64,000 nt of DNA. Source: Hyaloperonospora brassicae. Its lineage: Eukaryota; Oomycota; Peronosporomycetes; Peronosporales; Peronosporaceae. Below are positions 34,101 to 44,250 of the stretch, piece by piece. A program made the position numbers and the translations under genes. Location of the stretch: assembly GCA_947650285.1 (NCBI GenBank), contig CANTFL010001449.1:310001-374000 (forward strand), read 5' to 3'. The notes under the pieces were generated by a model. It saw only the letters and a list, made by a program, of their open reading frames with translations, searched no databases and was not told the origin of the DNA. The first letter of the stretch is position 1; every line of letters begins with the position of its first letter.

Positions 34101-34541
34101 TCTTGGCGCGCGCGAATTCACAATCGCGACGAATACGACGAGTACGACATCTCACTCGAGCAAGAAGAGTTCAGCAACGAGATTCTGAAGCGCATGGGTA
34201 TCAGCGTGAACGACCACATGACGCAACGCAAGTACGTGTTCTGCGAGTCCAAGCTACTCTCGGAAAGCAGCCAGCGTGCACTAGACCGTATAGCGGAAAT
34301 CAATTACCTCGCGCACATCGTTATTCGCGTGTTTGAAACGCTATCGCTGCCGGAAGACAGCGAGGAACGCTTTCGCGTGGAGATCTCGTTCTCTGCGGGC
34401 GTAAATGACGGGCTAGCGGACTCAGCTGATGGCGGCGATAGAGTGCACGACACGATTTACCTCACGAAGAACATGACGGGCGTCATGTTGGAAGACATGC
34501 TGGCAGCTTGCGTCTCGTCCGTCCAGTGCACCTCCATTTGA
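31194..34541 (+). CDS. VIP1: VIP1/PPIP5K, diphosphoinositol-pentakisphosphate kinase
   Basis: The enzyme makes and turns over inositol pyrophosphates (InsP7, InsP8), signals for phosphate and energy state. Exons 31194-33099, 33182-33439 and 33514-34541 give about 1063 residues; introns are 82 and 74 bp. The N-terminal part (residues about 25-340) is the RimK-type ATP-grasp kinase: KYVVGVCAMEKKTRSKPM at the start, FVEKPADAEDHNVYIYYP in the ATP site, and CDVNGWSFVK near its end. The second part (from about residue 410) is the histidine-acid-phosphatase-like domain with the signature RHGDRTPKQK at about residues 419-428. An ATG at 31062 in the same frame would add 44 low-complexity residues (poly-Asn, Thr); 31194 is preferred because family similarity begins after it. 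Confidence 0.9.
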
Positions 34542-34666
34542 TCGGATGCCATTGCAGCCCGTTTGTGGCATCCGTGGGTGGAAGGAACAACGAATGGTAA
34601 ACGAAACAAAAGGTCACGGTCGACTTCATTCATAATGTTTCAAGCGTCAGGAGGGCTAGCGCATCT

Positions 34667-34990
34667 TTACTCTTGGCCGATCCAGTCGGTAAAGCGCTGC
34701 GCATGATACGCAGCCGACAGCGCTCCGAGGGACGCGACTGTCACTGGAAGCGGCTTTTTGCTGCGCATCGCACGCGCCCCCATGCTGCCCATTGTGATCG
34801 TGGACGCGAGCAGAGCCAAGCCGTGGCCATTCACCATCTCGCCCTTTTGCAGAAGATACCCAGCCATGCCGAAGCTCGCACCAAGCGTCAAGCCTGCCAC
34901 CAGCGATGGAACACTCTTGGTCTTGAGGTAGCCGAAGACGCCGCCGCTTGCTAGTAGCGCAGCCATCGTGTACGTGGGGTGCTGCGCCAT
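34667..34990 (-). CDS. TMEM14-family small membrane protein (paralogue 1)
   Basis: 107 residues with three to four hydrophobic helices: MAALLASGGVFGYLKTKSVP, LVAGLTLGASFGMAGYLL, LALLASTITMGSMGARAM, VTVASLGALSAAYHA. The glycine pattern (GG..GYLK..S.PSL.AG...G) is that of TMEM14/UPF0136 proteins, which lie in mitochondrial or plastid envelopes; some act in porphyrin or fatty-acid export. ATG at 34988-34990 was chosen because the family begins there; an upstream in-frame ATG at 35108 would add a non-conserved leader. It ends 125 bp from the end of VIP1, tail-to-tail. A second TMEM14 gene follows at 36.4 kb. Confidence 0.85.
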   Translation of the reverse strand: MAQHPTYTMAALLASGGVFGYLKTKSVPSLVAGLTLGASFGMAGYLLQKGEMVNGHGLALLASTITMGSMGARAMRSKKPLPVTVASLGALSAAYHAQRFTDWIGQE

Positions 34991-36389
34991 TGTTCGTGTC
35001 TTCGGAACGTGCTGCGGATAAGGAAAATGAGGTGTACCACCCGAAAGTACGATAGTTGTACGAAGGACGGAATGTCTTGCGATGAGTGTCGGTAGGATTA
35101 TACCAATCAACGGCGACGAAGTCGAACATTCAGCGAAACTCCTCCGTCCACTGCATTTCTTCGACGTCGGTTCGATCCTGACTTCCGGACAATCAAAGCT
35201 TTACAGCTACCGCTTTCTATGCATTCAAGCGAGTAAAATTGGTGCAAAGCAAGCAGTCGTGCTTCGTGTAGCCGACGGCCCTTTGATTCTCTCGCTCTCT
35301 TTCTGCAACGTGCGCTGTTGCAAGAACTCACGACTTTTACGAAAGCAATTCCAAGCCACATCATGGCTTCGGTATCAAAAGGTCAGACTCTCTCCGATCT
35401 GACAGCGAGTATGGCGTATTCGTTTGTCATCAAGACGAACTTGTGCTTGTCACTCCTCGCAGTGTTCTGCGCGATACGAGTACATCGACTCATTTCAGGA
35501 GAAATGAAAGTTCTTGTGATCTCGTAAAACTGTCAAAAGATTCGTTTACGACCATATCCATTGCCGACGCGATTCGTGCATTCGTTGCGGTAAGCATGCA
35601 CTTGGGTTACGAGCTAGTGCTCGAGCGTACATAGACAGCGTTCGAAGACTTGGCCGTCCATTTTCGTGCGTCAAGAGATACTGGCACTTCGGGAATGGCA
35701 CGAGTCTAGGAAAGTAGTACTCGGAAAAGGACTGCAAGTTGGCAGCTCACTTCGCACTACACTTTTCATTGTCCGACTTTACAGTTCCTAGGGCACGGAT
35801 CGCCTCATCCACGTGCTACTACTAGAGAGACGATAAGACTCTGCTAACGATGACGTAGCTGTAGAACGACTCGACGACGAAGCGGATACATGAACCCCTC
35901 TCACCTATCGCCGCGACGTTTATCCATTTTCGACGACGTTCCTGACGGAACAGACTGCTGTCATCTATCAGCTCAACTGTCACCACGTGGCCCATCTTTA
36001 CGCTCCTCGAGGAATTCGGACTCGGTCTCGATCTTGCAATCAAGTGCAGTCCAGCGCCACGGACCCATCACGAGTCTCGTGTAGTTGTGTTCAATCAATC
36101 CTATCGGCACCACCAACTGCCACGCAGCTCCTGGCGACTGTTGATCAGTTCTGTAGTGAGTGCAAGAAAGCCCACGTACTGCTCCCCCACACGCACTGCG
36201 TTCCTGCCAGAAATACACGCGACTTCAACGCGCGACGTCTGACAAGTCCACGAACTTCTACATGACCCACGAAAAAACAAAGACTCGGTAGCAGATACAC
36301 TCATTCATGCAGTTATTGACACAGCTACACGTGCACGTTCAGCAACCGCTCCGTCCATCAATCGGCCGCTCCATCGCACGTCCTTCTTC
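34991..36389. other. Region between two TMEM14 genes, no confident gene
   Basis: Several plus-strand frames between 35300 and 36265 (for example KTNLCLSLLAVFCAIRVHRL, and ECKKAHVLLPHTHC) have coding-like composition but are interrupted and show no known domain. The stretch may be an old pseudogene or diverged intergenic DNA. The TMEM14 paralogue 1 promoter lies at its left end. Confidence 0.35.
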
Positions 36390-36770
36390 TCAACTGTAGC
36401 GGCTCGGAACCGGTGGCGCGCCTGGGACGTAGCGCATCTTGCGGGGCGGGTGGCACAGCTGGTGCGCGTGGTATCCTGCCGCCATAGCGCCTGCTGTAGC
36501 CATCAAAGCTGGAGCGCGTCTGCCCGTGAGCGCGGCGCGCCTGCCCATGACACTGGTGATAATGCCCGACATGGCCAGCGACGTGCTGTGGTCAAAGTGG
36601 TGGTCCGAGATCGTGTCCGTGAGTACGAGCATACCGGCGCCCAAGAACCCGACGCCCAGCAGCACACCGGCCACGAGAGACGGCGTGTGGCGCTTGAGCA
36701 CGTACCCCGCGCCGCCGGCGAGACTCACGACCGTGGCAAACGTGAACGCTTGGTGCTGTCCGGCTGGCAT
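36390..36770 (-). CDS. TMEM14-family small membrane protein (paralogue 2)
   Basis: 126 residues, no intron. Helices: FTFATVVSLAGGAGYVLK, SLVAGVLLGVGFLGAGMLV, SLAMSGIITSVMGRRA, LMATAGAMAAGYHAH. It shares the family pattern GG.GY.LKR.TPSLVAG with paralogue 1 and with other TMEM14 proteins, plus a short Pro-rich tail (APPVPSRYS). A loop of about 10 residues containing DHHFDHS between helices 2 and 3 is His/Asp-rich and absent from paralogue 1. Same strand as paralogue 1, which suggests an old tandem duplication. Confidence 0.85.
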   Translation of the reverse strand: MPAGQHQAFTFATVVSLAGGAGYVLKRHTPSLVAGVLLGVGFLGAGMLVLTDTISDHHFDHSTSLAMSGIITSVMGRRAALTGRRAPALMATAGAMAAGYHAHQLCHPPRKMRYVPGAPPVPSRYS

Positions 36771-37058
36771 GTTGTCTTGTGCAAGAGGCAGTTGGTGACG
36801 TCGTAGTGGCTGTTGTTGTTGATCGTGTTTGTAGTGGGTGTAGTAGTGTCTGCTTCGTGACGTTTTCGAAAGTGGGGACGCCGGAACGGGGTACGAAGAG
36901 GGCGGTGCAGCTGAGACACGCCGTGCCGGTCGCGCGTCCCATTCAACAATACGTCAGATGGGCTCCCCATCGGATTCGCCACTGGTCTTTCTTTGCACGC
37001 CTCGTCGTCGTCTGTTTGTTGGTTGGTTGGCTCGCAGTCGCTGCCTGCAGTCGCGTCT

Positions 37059-40000
37059 CTACTTGGCGCGCATAATGTGGCGCAGCTCCACGCCAAGAAT
37101 GTCCGTGACCTTGAGCTGCATCTTGGCCATCTCCTGGCACGCACACACTTCTTCCACTTCCGGCAAAAAGCGGCAACAGGCAGCAGCTGTGTCAAAGTGC
37201 TCGAACGCTTCGCGCGTGCGACCCTGGGCAAAGAGTACTTGGGCAATGTCCAGATGCGCTGAACTGCAGCGGGGATCGACTCGGAGCGCTTGCTGGAAGT
37301 GTGCGATCGCGCGCAGGGGGTCGTTCGTGCTCACGTAGACGCGACCAGCGTTCAGGAACGGCAGTGGACACTGCGGGGACAGCTCCCAAGCAGTCAAAAA
37401 GTGGCGCATGGCGTCGGCATAGTTCCCTTGATCCGCCAGCACTTCACCGTAAAAGAGATGCACTTCGGCCGAGGCCGGGAACTTGTCGGAGGCTTCTTTG
37501 AACAGGTCCTTGGCTTGGTACGTCGATCCGCTCTTGTAGAGAGCCATGCCGTAGGACACGTACGTGACCGGCAGGGCGTCCGACCGTGAGATACAGCGAC
37601 GAAGATACTGTACCGCTTCTTTGTAATTGCCGTCGAGGAGCTTCATTTGTCCATAGTGCAGATGCACGTCTGCTTCATTCGCGTCTAGATCCATGGCCTT
37701 GGTAAAGCACAACGTCGCCTCACCTACCTCGCCAAGTTCTGCTAAGAACCCGCCCTTTTTCACCAGAGAGTTGACCAAAGTCGGCTGCAGCTCCAGGCTT
37801 TGGTCAATAGCCTCCAGGGCAGTGTGCACGTCGCCCGCAACGTACAACAGAGACGCGTGCAAGTTCAATGCCGTCGCTCGCTCTTCCACCGACAATCCTT
37901 CGGCCTCCATGTCTCGAGAAACCAACGCACAAATGTCGCGCTGGACGAGTGTGAACTGCTGACACCGCTTCAGGTGAATCGCACGGTGCAATAGCGTGCG
38001 TCCGTCTAGATCTGCTTGCTCCACGTCTTCCTTCTTCCCAATATCGAACGGTATACGCGCAGCGTGATCAACGTCGTGTTCGAAGGACTCAAAGTAGCTG
38101 TTCACCAGCCACGGAGATGGCAGGTTGTGCACTTTTTCCATACCGGCAAACAGATCCTTTGCCACGCGTCGACCGACGAGACGCGACACGCGGTCAATCG
38201 ACTCGGCGAGCTCGGGCGAGCGTGAGCCATCGAGAATAAAGGACGTCACATAGTGCTGCATTGCTGCTTCAATGTGCCCGGTCTCTTCCTCAGCAATGCC
38301 CAGACATTCGTAGGCGCTGACACTGTATGGGTTCAACCTCAAGGCGATCTGCGCCTGCGTCTTTGCACAAGCCCACGCTTTCATATCGAGGAAGGACCTG
38401 GCCCGTCCGACCACAGCGTTCTCAAGCTCTTTGTGGTACAACGGCAGGTAAGTGAAGGCCTTGGAGTATGCCTCGAGAGCAGCTTGGTAGTTTCCTGACC
38501 TTCTGCGGATGTCGCCACCCAGCACTGCTTCACGAACGCCTGCTAGCTTGTCAGCCAGAGAATCATCTGACTTCAGTGGACGAGTGAGGAAGTGCTTGAG
38601 CACATACAGGGACTTTTCCGCTTTCGCTACACGATCGGTCAGCTGCTCCCGCTTGTCGCTGTTGAGCGTCTCGCATAAAGCTTGAAACTCGATCTGACTA
38701 AGTCCCTCGATTTCATTCTTGATAACATCCCACGAGGCTTCGGCGATAGCCTGGATGAGCGACTTGATCTGCAACGTACTCAGCTTCTTGTGAGACGTGT
38801 CTACGTTTCGCGGGATGAAACCAAGCGAGTACACAACACTTGGATACATGTGCTTCCAGCTCTCTGCAAGTCTGTGTTCTATAGGTCCGGACTGTTCCCC
38901 GCCAGACAGACTTTTGGCCGTCTCACTATCATCAGCTCCTGAGTCAGGGATCTCCACCCCGTTCACGCCGACATCGTCTTCGCCAGCTGGCAGATCTTCT
39001 ATCTCGACCAAGATGTGGTCGTCAGTGACATGCTGCGCGATAACCGTATCGTCGTCCGCACTATGTTCGCCTTCTTTGCTTGCAAGCTCGCGTCCAGGCA
39101 CAGCTCCTTCTTCTTCGGTGATGGTCTCCGTCTTGTTAGCACCATCTGCACCTTCCTCAGCTACCCTTTCCTGCTTGTCTGTATCTTCGCTAGCTGTGTC
39201 GTCTTCAGAGTAGGCTTCGCTGTCTTTGCACAACTCGTCCATCTCTTCTTCATTCAGCTCCTCCTCATCAAGACTGTTCACTCCCCGAACGTTACCTCGG
39301 GGTTTGAGATCTTCTTCGTCACTGGACTCACCTTCCTCACCTTCGTCCACACTGTCGCAGACCCAAGGTGTACGCTGACCAACTACATCGCGCATCTTCT
39401 GGTCTAATCTGGTTGCAAGATTGAGGACATGTTCCTCGCTAACGTCGGGTATTTCTACCACGGTCGGCGGAGTGTATAAGACGTCCCACAGTTCATTGAT
39501 AGCCTTCAGCTGCTCCGAGCATTCGCTATCATGCTTCTTTTCCACCCACTTGTGCACGCTCATTGCCATCGAGCCTTCATTGATTTCTTTCTGCTGGTAG
39601 ACGAGATCAGAACATACCTCGACCACATCTTGGAAAAGGGACCCGCACTGTGTCTTAACCTCTTGCAATGAGCGCTTTCTGCGTAGCGACGCAGGAAAAC
39701 CGAATGGCGCCAGCACAAAGGATGCCACACGAAAGATCGTTCGTGACGCATCCAAGAACTCGTTTCTGCTGACAGGATGTGGCATGTCGAAAAATCGGTG
39801 TCCATCCTGAATCCACACGACGTCCGCCACCTTCTCTTCCTCTTCTTCTCCAGCAGCACCTTTGCGCTCTTTTCCCGCCTTTTCGCTCAGTTTTTCTGTG
39901 TAGGCTTTTTCGAGTTCCGCTACCGCTGTTGTGTCAATATCCTTCGTCGTGCATGCATCATTTTGCTGTGACGAGAGATCAAATTCACCCTTTGCGTCTT

Positions 40001-40814
40001 TGTACAGCAATCGGCCTTCGTGGAAAATATCTGACGTGTATGAAGCAGGAAAAGATGCCACCAGATCGTCAGTCAAGGCGTCATCGCAAAACGCGATCCA
40101 AGCGCGTTGTCCTGCAACCAACAATGCAGTCGCAACGGCAGCAGCTTCGGCCGGCACGCTTGCTACAACTGCAACGGGGTTTTCCACATCGATGCCATTT
40201 GTCATGAACACATTTCGCAGCTCGTCTGCAGGCAGTAGAAGCAATCTCTCCTCAGACTTTTCGCCCGTGCAACCTGTAGCGTTCTCTTTCTCCTCCGCAC
40301 GATCGCTCTGTGCGGTAAAAATGCATGCAAACGGCACATTCTTTGCACCCTTGAGGTGTCCAGACACCTCTTTGCCGCTATCGAGGCCAAGGAACGCTCT
40401 CTGCTCCCTGCAATCCAAAATTTGCACCTTCTCATCGGTCTCTTGCTGCAGAACCTCCTTGACAAATGCAGCAGCATCTATCACTCTCACAGCACCAGCT
40501 TCGAGTGCCGTCCCACCACAGTTCAGCAGCTCGAAGAGCGGACAGTATGTGCCTGTCACCGGGTCACGTACCGAGACTAATGCACTGCTCTCCTCGGCCA
40601 CTTGGAGCTTCCAATACAGCAGACAGGCGACTGCCAGCTGCTGCTTCGTGTCTGCAAACCCATAGATGCTACAGGTCTTTGCTCCTTCAGTGTGCGACAC
40701 GGCGGCGAGACCACAGACCGCTGCGACGTGCTGCACACACGATTCGCCACCAGGAGAGACGCCCAGTTCGTCCCCCGAGACGCGCACGGAGAGCTGTTCG
40801 GGCCTCGTGTCCAT
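37059..40814 (-). CDS. Large rhodanese-like plus TPR protein
   Basis: A single 1251-codon exon, unusually long for an intronless gene here. Residues about 105-250 resemble a rhodanese domain (VQILDCREQRAFLG near its start; SGHLKGAKNVPFACIF is the typical H-x-GA.N.PF segment). A Cys at the expected catalytic loop was not identified, so it may be inactive. Residues about 480-640 are a very acidic, Glu/Asp/Ser-rich linker. From about residue 770 to 1240 tandem tetratricopeptide repeats follow, recognisable by A..Y..A and LNP.. or DP..A..H..LA patterns (for example YKEAVQYLRRCI, NYADAMRHFLTAWELSP, PLRAIAHFQQALRVDPR). TPR arrays mediate protein binding. I do not recognise a named orthologue. It shares a 233-bp divergent promoter with TRAPPC1. 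Confidence 0.8.
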   Translation of the reverse strand: MDTRPEQLSVRVSGDELGVSPGGESCVQHVAAVCGLAAVSHTEGAKTCSIYGFADTKQQLAVACLLYWKLQVAEESSALVSVRDPVTGTYCPLFELLNCGGTALEAGAVRVIDAAAFVKEVLQQETDEKVQILDCREQRAFLGLDSGKEVSGHLKGAKNVPFACIFTAQSDRAEEKENATGCTGEKSEERLLLLPADELRNVFMTNGIDVENPVAVVASVPAEAAAVATALLVAGQRAWIAFCDDALTDDLVASFPASYTSDIFHEGRLLYKDAKGEFDLSSQQNDACTTKDIDTTAVAELEKAYTEKLSEKAGKERKGAAGEEEEEKVADVVWIQDGHRFFDMPHPVSRNEFLDASRTIFRVASFVLAPFGFPASLRRKRSLQEVKTQCGSLFQDVVEVCSDLVYQQKEINEGSMAMSVHKWVEKKHDSECSEQLKAINELWDVLYTPPTVVEIPDVSEEHVLNLATRLDQKMRDVVGQRTPWVCDSVDEGEEGESSDEEDLKPRGNVRGVNSLDEEELNEEEMDELCKDSEAYSEDDTASEDTDKQERVAEEGADGANKTETITEEEGAVPGRELASKEGEHSADDDTVIAQHVTDDHILVEIEDLPAGEDDVGVNGVEIPDSGADDSETAKSLSGGEQSGPIEHRLAESWKHMYPSVVYSLGFIPRNVDTSHKKLSTLQIKSLIQAIAEASWDVIKNEIEGLSQIEFQALCETLNSDKREQLTDRVAKAEKSLYVLKHFLTRPLKSDDSLADKLAGVREAVLGGDIRRRSGNYQAALEAYSKAFTYLPLYHKELENAVVGRARSFLDMKAWACAKTQAQIALRLNPYSVSAYECLGIAEEETGHIEAAMQHYVTSFILDGSRSPELAESIDRVSRLVGRRVAKDLFAGMEKVHNLPSPWLVNSYFESFEHDVDHAARIPFDIGKKEDVEQADLDGRTLLHRAIHLKRCQQFTLVQRDICALVSRDMEAEGLSVEERATALNLHASLLYVAGDVHTALEAIDQSLELQPTLVNSLVKKGGFLAELGEVGEATLCFTKAMDLDANEADVHLHYGQMKLLDGNYKEAVQYLRRCISRSDALPVTYVSYGMALYKSGSTYQAKDLFKEASDKFPASAEVHLFYGEVLADQGNYADAMRHFLTAWELSPQCPLPFLNAGRVYVSTNDPLRAIAHFQQALRVDPRCSSAHLDIAQVLFAQGRTREAFEHFDTAAACCRFLPEVEEVCACQEMAKMQLKVTDILGVELRHIMRAK

Positions 40815-41047
40815 GTAAACAAGAGGATCGACGCGACGGGATCAAGCAGATGCACCTGGAGCGTATCACGTAGTCAGTGGCTGCAGCAGTTGGGCCTTCG
40901 AGCGCTTGCACCGTTCGCGTCGCTACCAATAGATGTCGTCGTCAACAGCAGCGAACCAAATGGCTTCGCGAAATGTGTGTTGATGGTGTGCACCACATAA
41001 ACGCCCGCGTCACACGTGAAGAACAAGCGATCAAACGGTGGGAAGAT

Positions 41048-41527
41048 ATGCTCTACTCGTTCTACATCTACACGCGCAGTGGGTCGTGTTTGTACCAGGA
41101 AAAGTGGAACGTAGCGGGCACGAAGCGCGTGACGTACGCGGACCCGAACGAAGAGAAGCGGCTGCTCTTCGGTCTCCTCTTTTCGCTCAAGGAGTTTGTC
41201 GCAAAGGTCGCGCCCACGACTGCCAGCGCCGCAGACACTGCAGTGCCCGAAGCAGCGAGTGCACCGCCCGACGGTATGCAGCGGTACCAGACGAACACGT
41301 ACACGTGCCATCAGTACGAGACGCCGAGCGGTCTTCGATTTGTCATGATGACGGACAACCGGGCGGGGGACATGGGCGCGACGCTCCGGTATATCTACGC
41401 ACAGATCTACGTCGAGACGGTGGCGAGCAACCCACTGAGTGATACGAAGAGCGGCAAACCGATCACGAGTCAATTGTTTCGGACACGACTGACGCAGTAT
41501 CTTGAGAGTCAACCGTTCTTCAGGTAG
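41048..41527 (+). CDS. TRAPPC1: TRAPPC1/BET5, TRAPP tethering-complex subunit
   Basis: A small longin-like subunit of TRAPP, the GEF for Ypt1/Rab1 in ER-Golgi traffic. The 159-residue product begins MLYSFYIYTRSGSCLYQEKW, which matches the family's YNLYIFDR.G.CLYY..W start. Internal landmarks are LLFGLLFSLKEFVAK, the YETPSGLRFVMMTD block, IYAQIYVETVASNPL, and the C-terminal SQLFRTRLTQYLESQPFF. Length is slightly above the 145 of animal proteins owing to an Ala/Pro insert around residues 58-78. The frame is open upstream to 40877 but similarity begins at the chosen ATG (41048-41050). Confidence 0.92.
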   Translation: MLYSFYIYTRSGSCLYQEKWNVAGTKRVTYADPNEEKRLLFGLLFSLKEFVAKVAPTTASAADTAVPEAASAPPDGMQRYQTNTYTCHQYETPSGLRFVMMTDNRAGDMGATLRYIYAQIYVETVASNPLSDTKSGKPITSQLFRTRLTQYLESQPFFR

Positions 41528-43138
41528 GCGAGTTCCTGGTCGACGTTAGCAGCGAAAGAAAGAGTAGATTGGAATGGTAATGGTAAGCGTGGAAACGCAC
41601 GACCGGTGTGCGTGGTCAAAGAAGCTGTGTATCTGTCTGTGAGAGCTTTTTGTTCCGGGAAAAGTGGGCTCTGATGTCACTCCTCGTGGGTATTACGACG
41701 CGGCGGGAGAATAGCCGAAAGCTCGAGGGCAACTGATCGAGCTTATGTGTGTGTCCGAAAGCTGGACGATGCTGACAGTGTTGACAAGATAAGGTCACGA
41801 CGTGGCTGGTTATGTGAAAGCAAATGTCGATGGGTTGAGCCAGAATCCGTCGTTTCCTCGTGTGCAGGTGCTGAACGAAGAGATCGGTGATGAACGGTGG
41901 CGTTTTGTCGCCATCGAGACCAAAGCAAAGTCCGCGCAAAGACCCAGAGGAGACCATAGCAAGGACCAGACCGTTTGAACGCGCGGTAATTCGCAGGCCT
42001 CCTCGTGAAAATGACCGCAAGATTTACGTGCTGGCCCAGAGAAGCGCATGCGTCGAATTGACAAGCACTGTTTTGCAATACAGCACTGCTTTGCAGGTCG
42101 ACACGACATGCTATTGTTTCTAGCTACTTAGTTGCCACACATGACGTGCCGCCGGCCGAAATGTACTGCAGCATTATACTGTAGTGGCATCGGGCCTGTG
42201 CTTGGCCTCATTGTTCGATCCATACCCGTTTCCAGCGCGTATAACACGACTCGTATCGAAATTGAGACTATCGCTGCAGTGCTTCGAGAGCACGTAAAAG
42301 TCGCGCTGTCGTGAGTCAAAGTGATCGTGAAGAAATGGAGGCGATACGATCGTGCACTTTCCGAGCGACGTCCACACTCACGGCAACAAACAAGTCAGAG
42401 TACCATCCATCGATGTTGGGACTGTTGCAGCAGCGATCATGGCTATGTAGCTGGTCCAGTGATGGGAAAGTAGCATCTGTCGAGGTGAGTACGCGACCGC
42501 TCAGCATCAGAACAAAGGGTTGATCCGAGGCAGCGACATTGCTTACGTTTGCCATTGTAAAGGTGCATCCGGTAGCGATACGGCAGCGCACACCGACATA
42601 TAGAAACAGTGGATTTGCACCTTGATGATGTCGTATGTAATCGCTGTGTGGACGATTCCACGCGGCCAGGACCGTATCGACATGCAAACGATTTCGATGG
42701 CTCAACAAACAACACACGTGCGCGTCGTTACAAAGTATCAGCAGGCAGACAGGAGGCCGTCCAGTGCAGTTTATCTCATGCCCCGCAGCTTCTGACGGTG
42801 CCATCTCAGTCAATGCAACAAGCACCGTCAAAGCCGCGCACGAATCTGTCTCACACTGTCACTTTGTGTGCGTTTGTAGTGATGACATACATAAGCTGCC
42901 GACAGGGGTTGCTGAGCTCAACTGGATCGGCGCTGGAGTGACTCGTAGTTCTGCGATTGCAGCTTTGTAGCCGTAGCTGTTTTTCGACACGGTGGACTCG
43001 TTACCACGATCTCCAACTGATTTTCAGTGATGGAGGATGATGATGAACACATAGCGCACATACAGTAGGCAGCGCGTATAGGCCTCGAGCGTTTTGTGTG
43101 CACACCCGCCAGCAGCGCAAATACATGGTGTACTCGCA
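41528..43138. other. Intergenic region, no confident gene
   Basis: Short frames on both strands, the longest a 171-codon minus-strand frame (42316-42831) and a 99-codon one (41810-42109), with no recognised motif and no splice pattern that joins them. They look like chance frames or a diverged pseudogene. Confidence 0.4.
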
Positions 43139-43624
43139 ATGGCTGCGACACAAGCGACGTCTGATCGTCGCTACTCATCAAGGTACGTCTTTCGCTGCGC
43201 ATTCGCCTCGCGCTAACTGTGGCATGGCTTCTCACTCAGATTTTTGCCGTCACCGTCGGCTTCCGACGTATCCAGCGCCGACACTCCGAAATCCGGAAAA
43301 TCGACTGCTAAGCAGCGAAATTCCAGGACACACAGCTGCTTGAGACGTGCAGTCGGTCGCAGATTCTGCTCGGTTCACGCAACTGCTCCTCTGGCCGTTT
43401 CACTTGCCTCGAAACGACATTTGCTTCGAATCGTTGGCACGAATTCTGTTTTCGACAAGTCCGTCGCAGCTGTCAGTGCGTTGGCCGAGGGCAACGCGGC
43501 AGTGCACCCACACTCGCCGGTCTTTCCGCGTGTCGAGTTGGTACGGCGAGTTGCTGTACCGAGAAAATGCTGTCTACGCACAGTGCAGTTGCACAGATGC
43601 GTCTCGTTTCTAGTTGCGTACTAG
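43139..43624 (+). CDS. Hypothetical protein, two exons, low confidence
   Basis: An ATG at 43139 starts MAATQATSDRRYSS; a GTACGT donor at 43183 and a CTCACTCAG acceptor at 43231-43239 join in phase to a 128-codon second exon (43240-43624). The 142-residue product is Ser/Arg-rich at the start (SPSASDVSSADTPKSGKST) with a weakly hydrophobic, Val/Arg/Cys-containing C-terminus (ELVRRVAVPRKCCL). No domain is recognised. Only the good splice consensus and length support it; it may be a non-coding region. Confidence 0.25.
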
Positions 43625-44164
43625 CGCAAACATATACCAAACGATCTGCGAAAGAGTACAACGATACGCATTCTACCAATTGCTCTGCGCAATTCCTACG
43701 TCAAATATGGTATCCATGTGGCCACCGCAGGCATCAAGGAAAATGTTTGGCTTTCGCTGTTCGTGTTCTTGCAGTACGAAAGTCAAGCACATGTGTGTGT
43801 TTCTTACATCCGATAAGATCCGCTCGCGTGTTTTACTTCCTTGGCACAGAAAATTCTTTGCCGTATCCGCTGAAAATACAGACGGAGTAGTACTCACCAT
43901 CATCAGTCGGCTGGACGTTGCAGCTAGAGAGCGGCACAATATCCAGCGCTACTTTTGGAAGACGTGGCACTCAAACAACGCTCACCTGTCTGGCGAACGA
44001 AGAAACCAGAGCTCACGTCAACATTTGGTTTACTAGATATCGCCACATGTCTCGCCTCCCCAGGCGTTTGGTGGACGCTTGTCGGCCGTCCCAACGTTAC
44101 CTGCACCTGCGATATCCGTATGTCGCAGTCGAGTCCTCTGTCGTTGCACTCGGAATCCCTTCTT
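43625..44164. other. Intergenic region upstream of the secreted repeat protein
   Basis: Contains overlapping short frames without recognised domains. Confidence 0.4.
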
Positions 44165-44180
44165 CATTCCCACATTTGCA
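44165..44180 (+). promoter_or_regulatory. Possible oomycete initiator element
   Basis: TCATTCCCACATTTGC lies 71-86 bp upstream of the ATG at 44251 and is close to the oomycete core initiator consensus TCATTYYNCAWTTT, with one extra base. Distance to the start codon is typical for this element. Confidence 0.4.
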
Positions 44181-44250
44181 ATCAAACGCCCACACTGCAA
44201 CCAAACACCGACACCTTTTGTTGACACTTGACCGAGTGCCCCCACCAACA

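Noticed and set aside
35115..35190. tRNA-like T arm (GTCGG TTCGATC CTGAC)
   Set aside because: No matching acceptor stem, D arm or anticodon arm upstream at the right spacing.
40874..41512. 212-codon minus-strand frame over TRAPPC1
   Set aside because: Antisense to a conserved gene and overlapping the divergent promoter; no motif.
42316..42831. 171-codon minus-strand frame in the 41.5-43.1 kb gap
   Set aside because: No recognised domain, no partner exon with correct splice phase, and comparable plus-strand frames in the same stretch; not strong enough to call.
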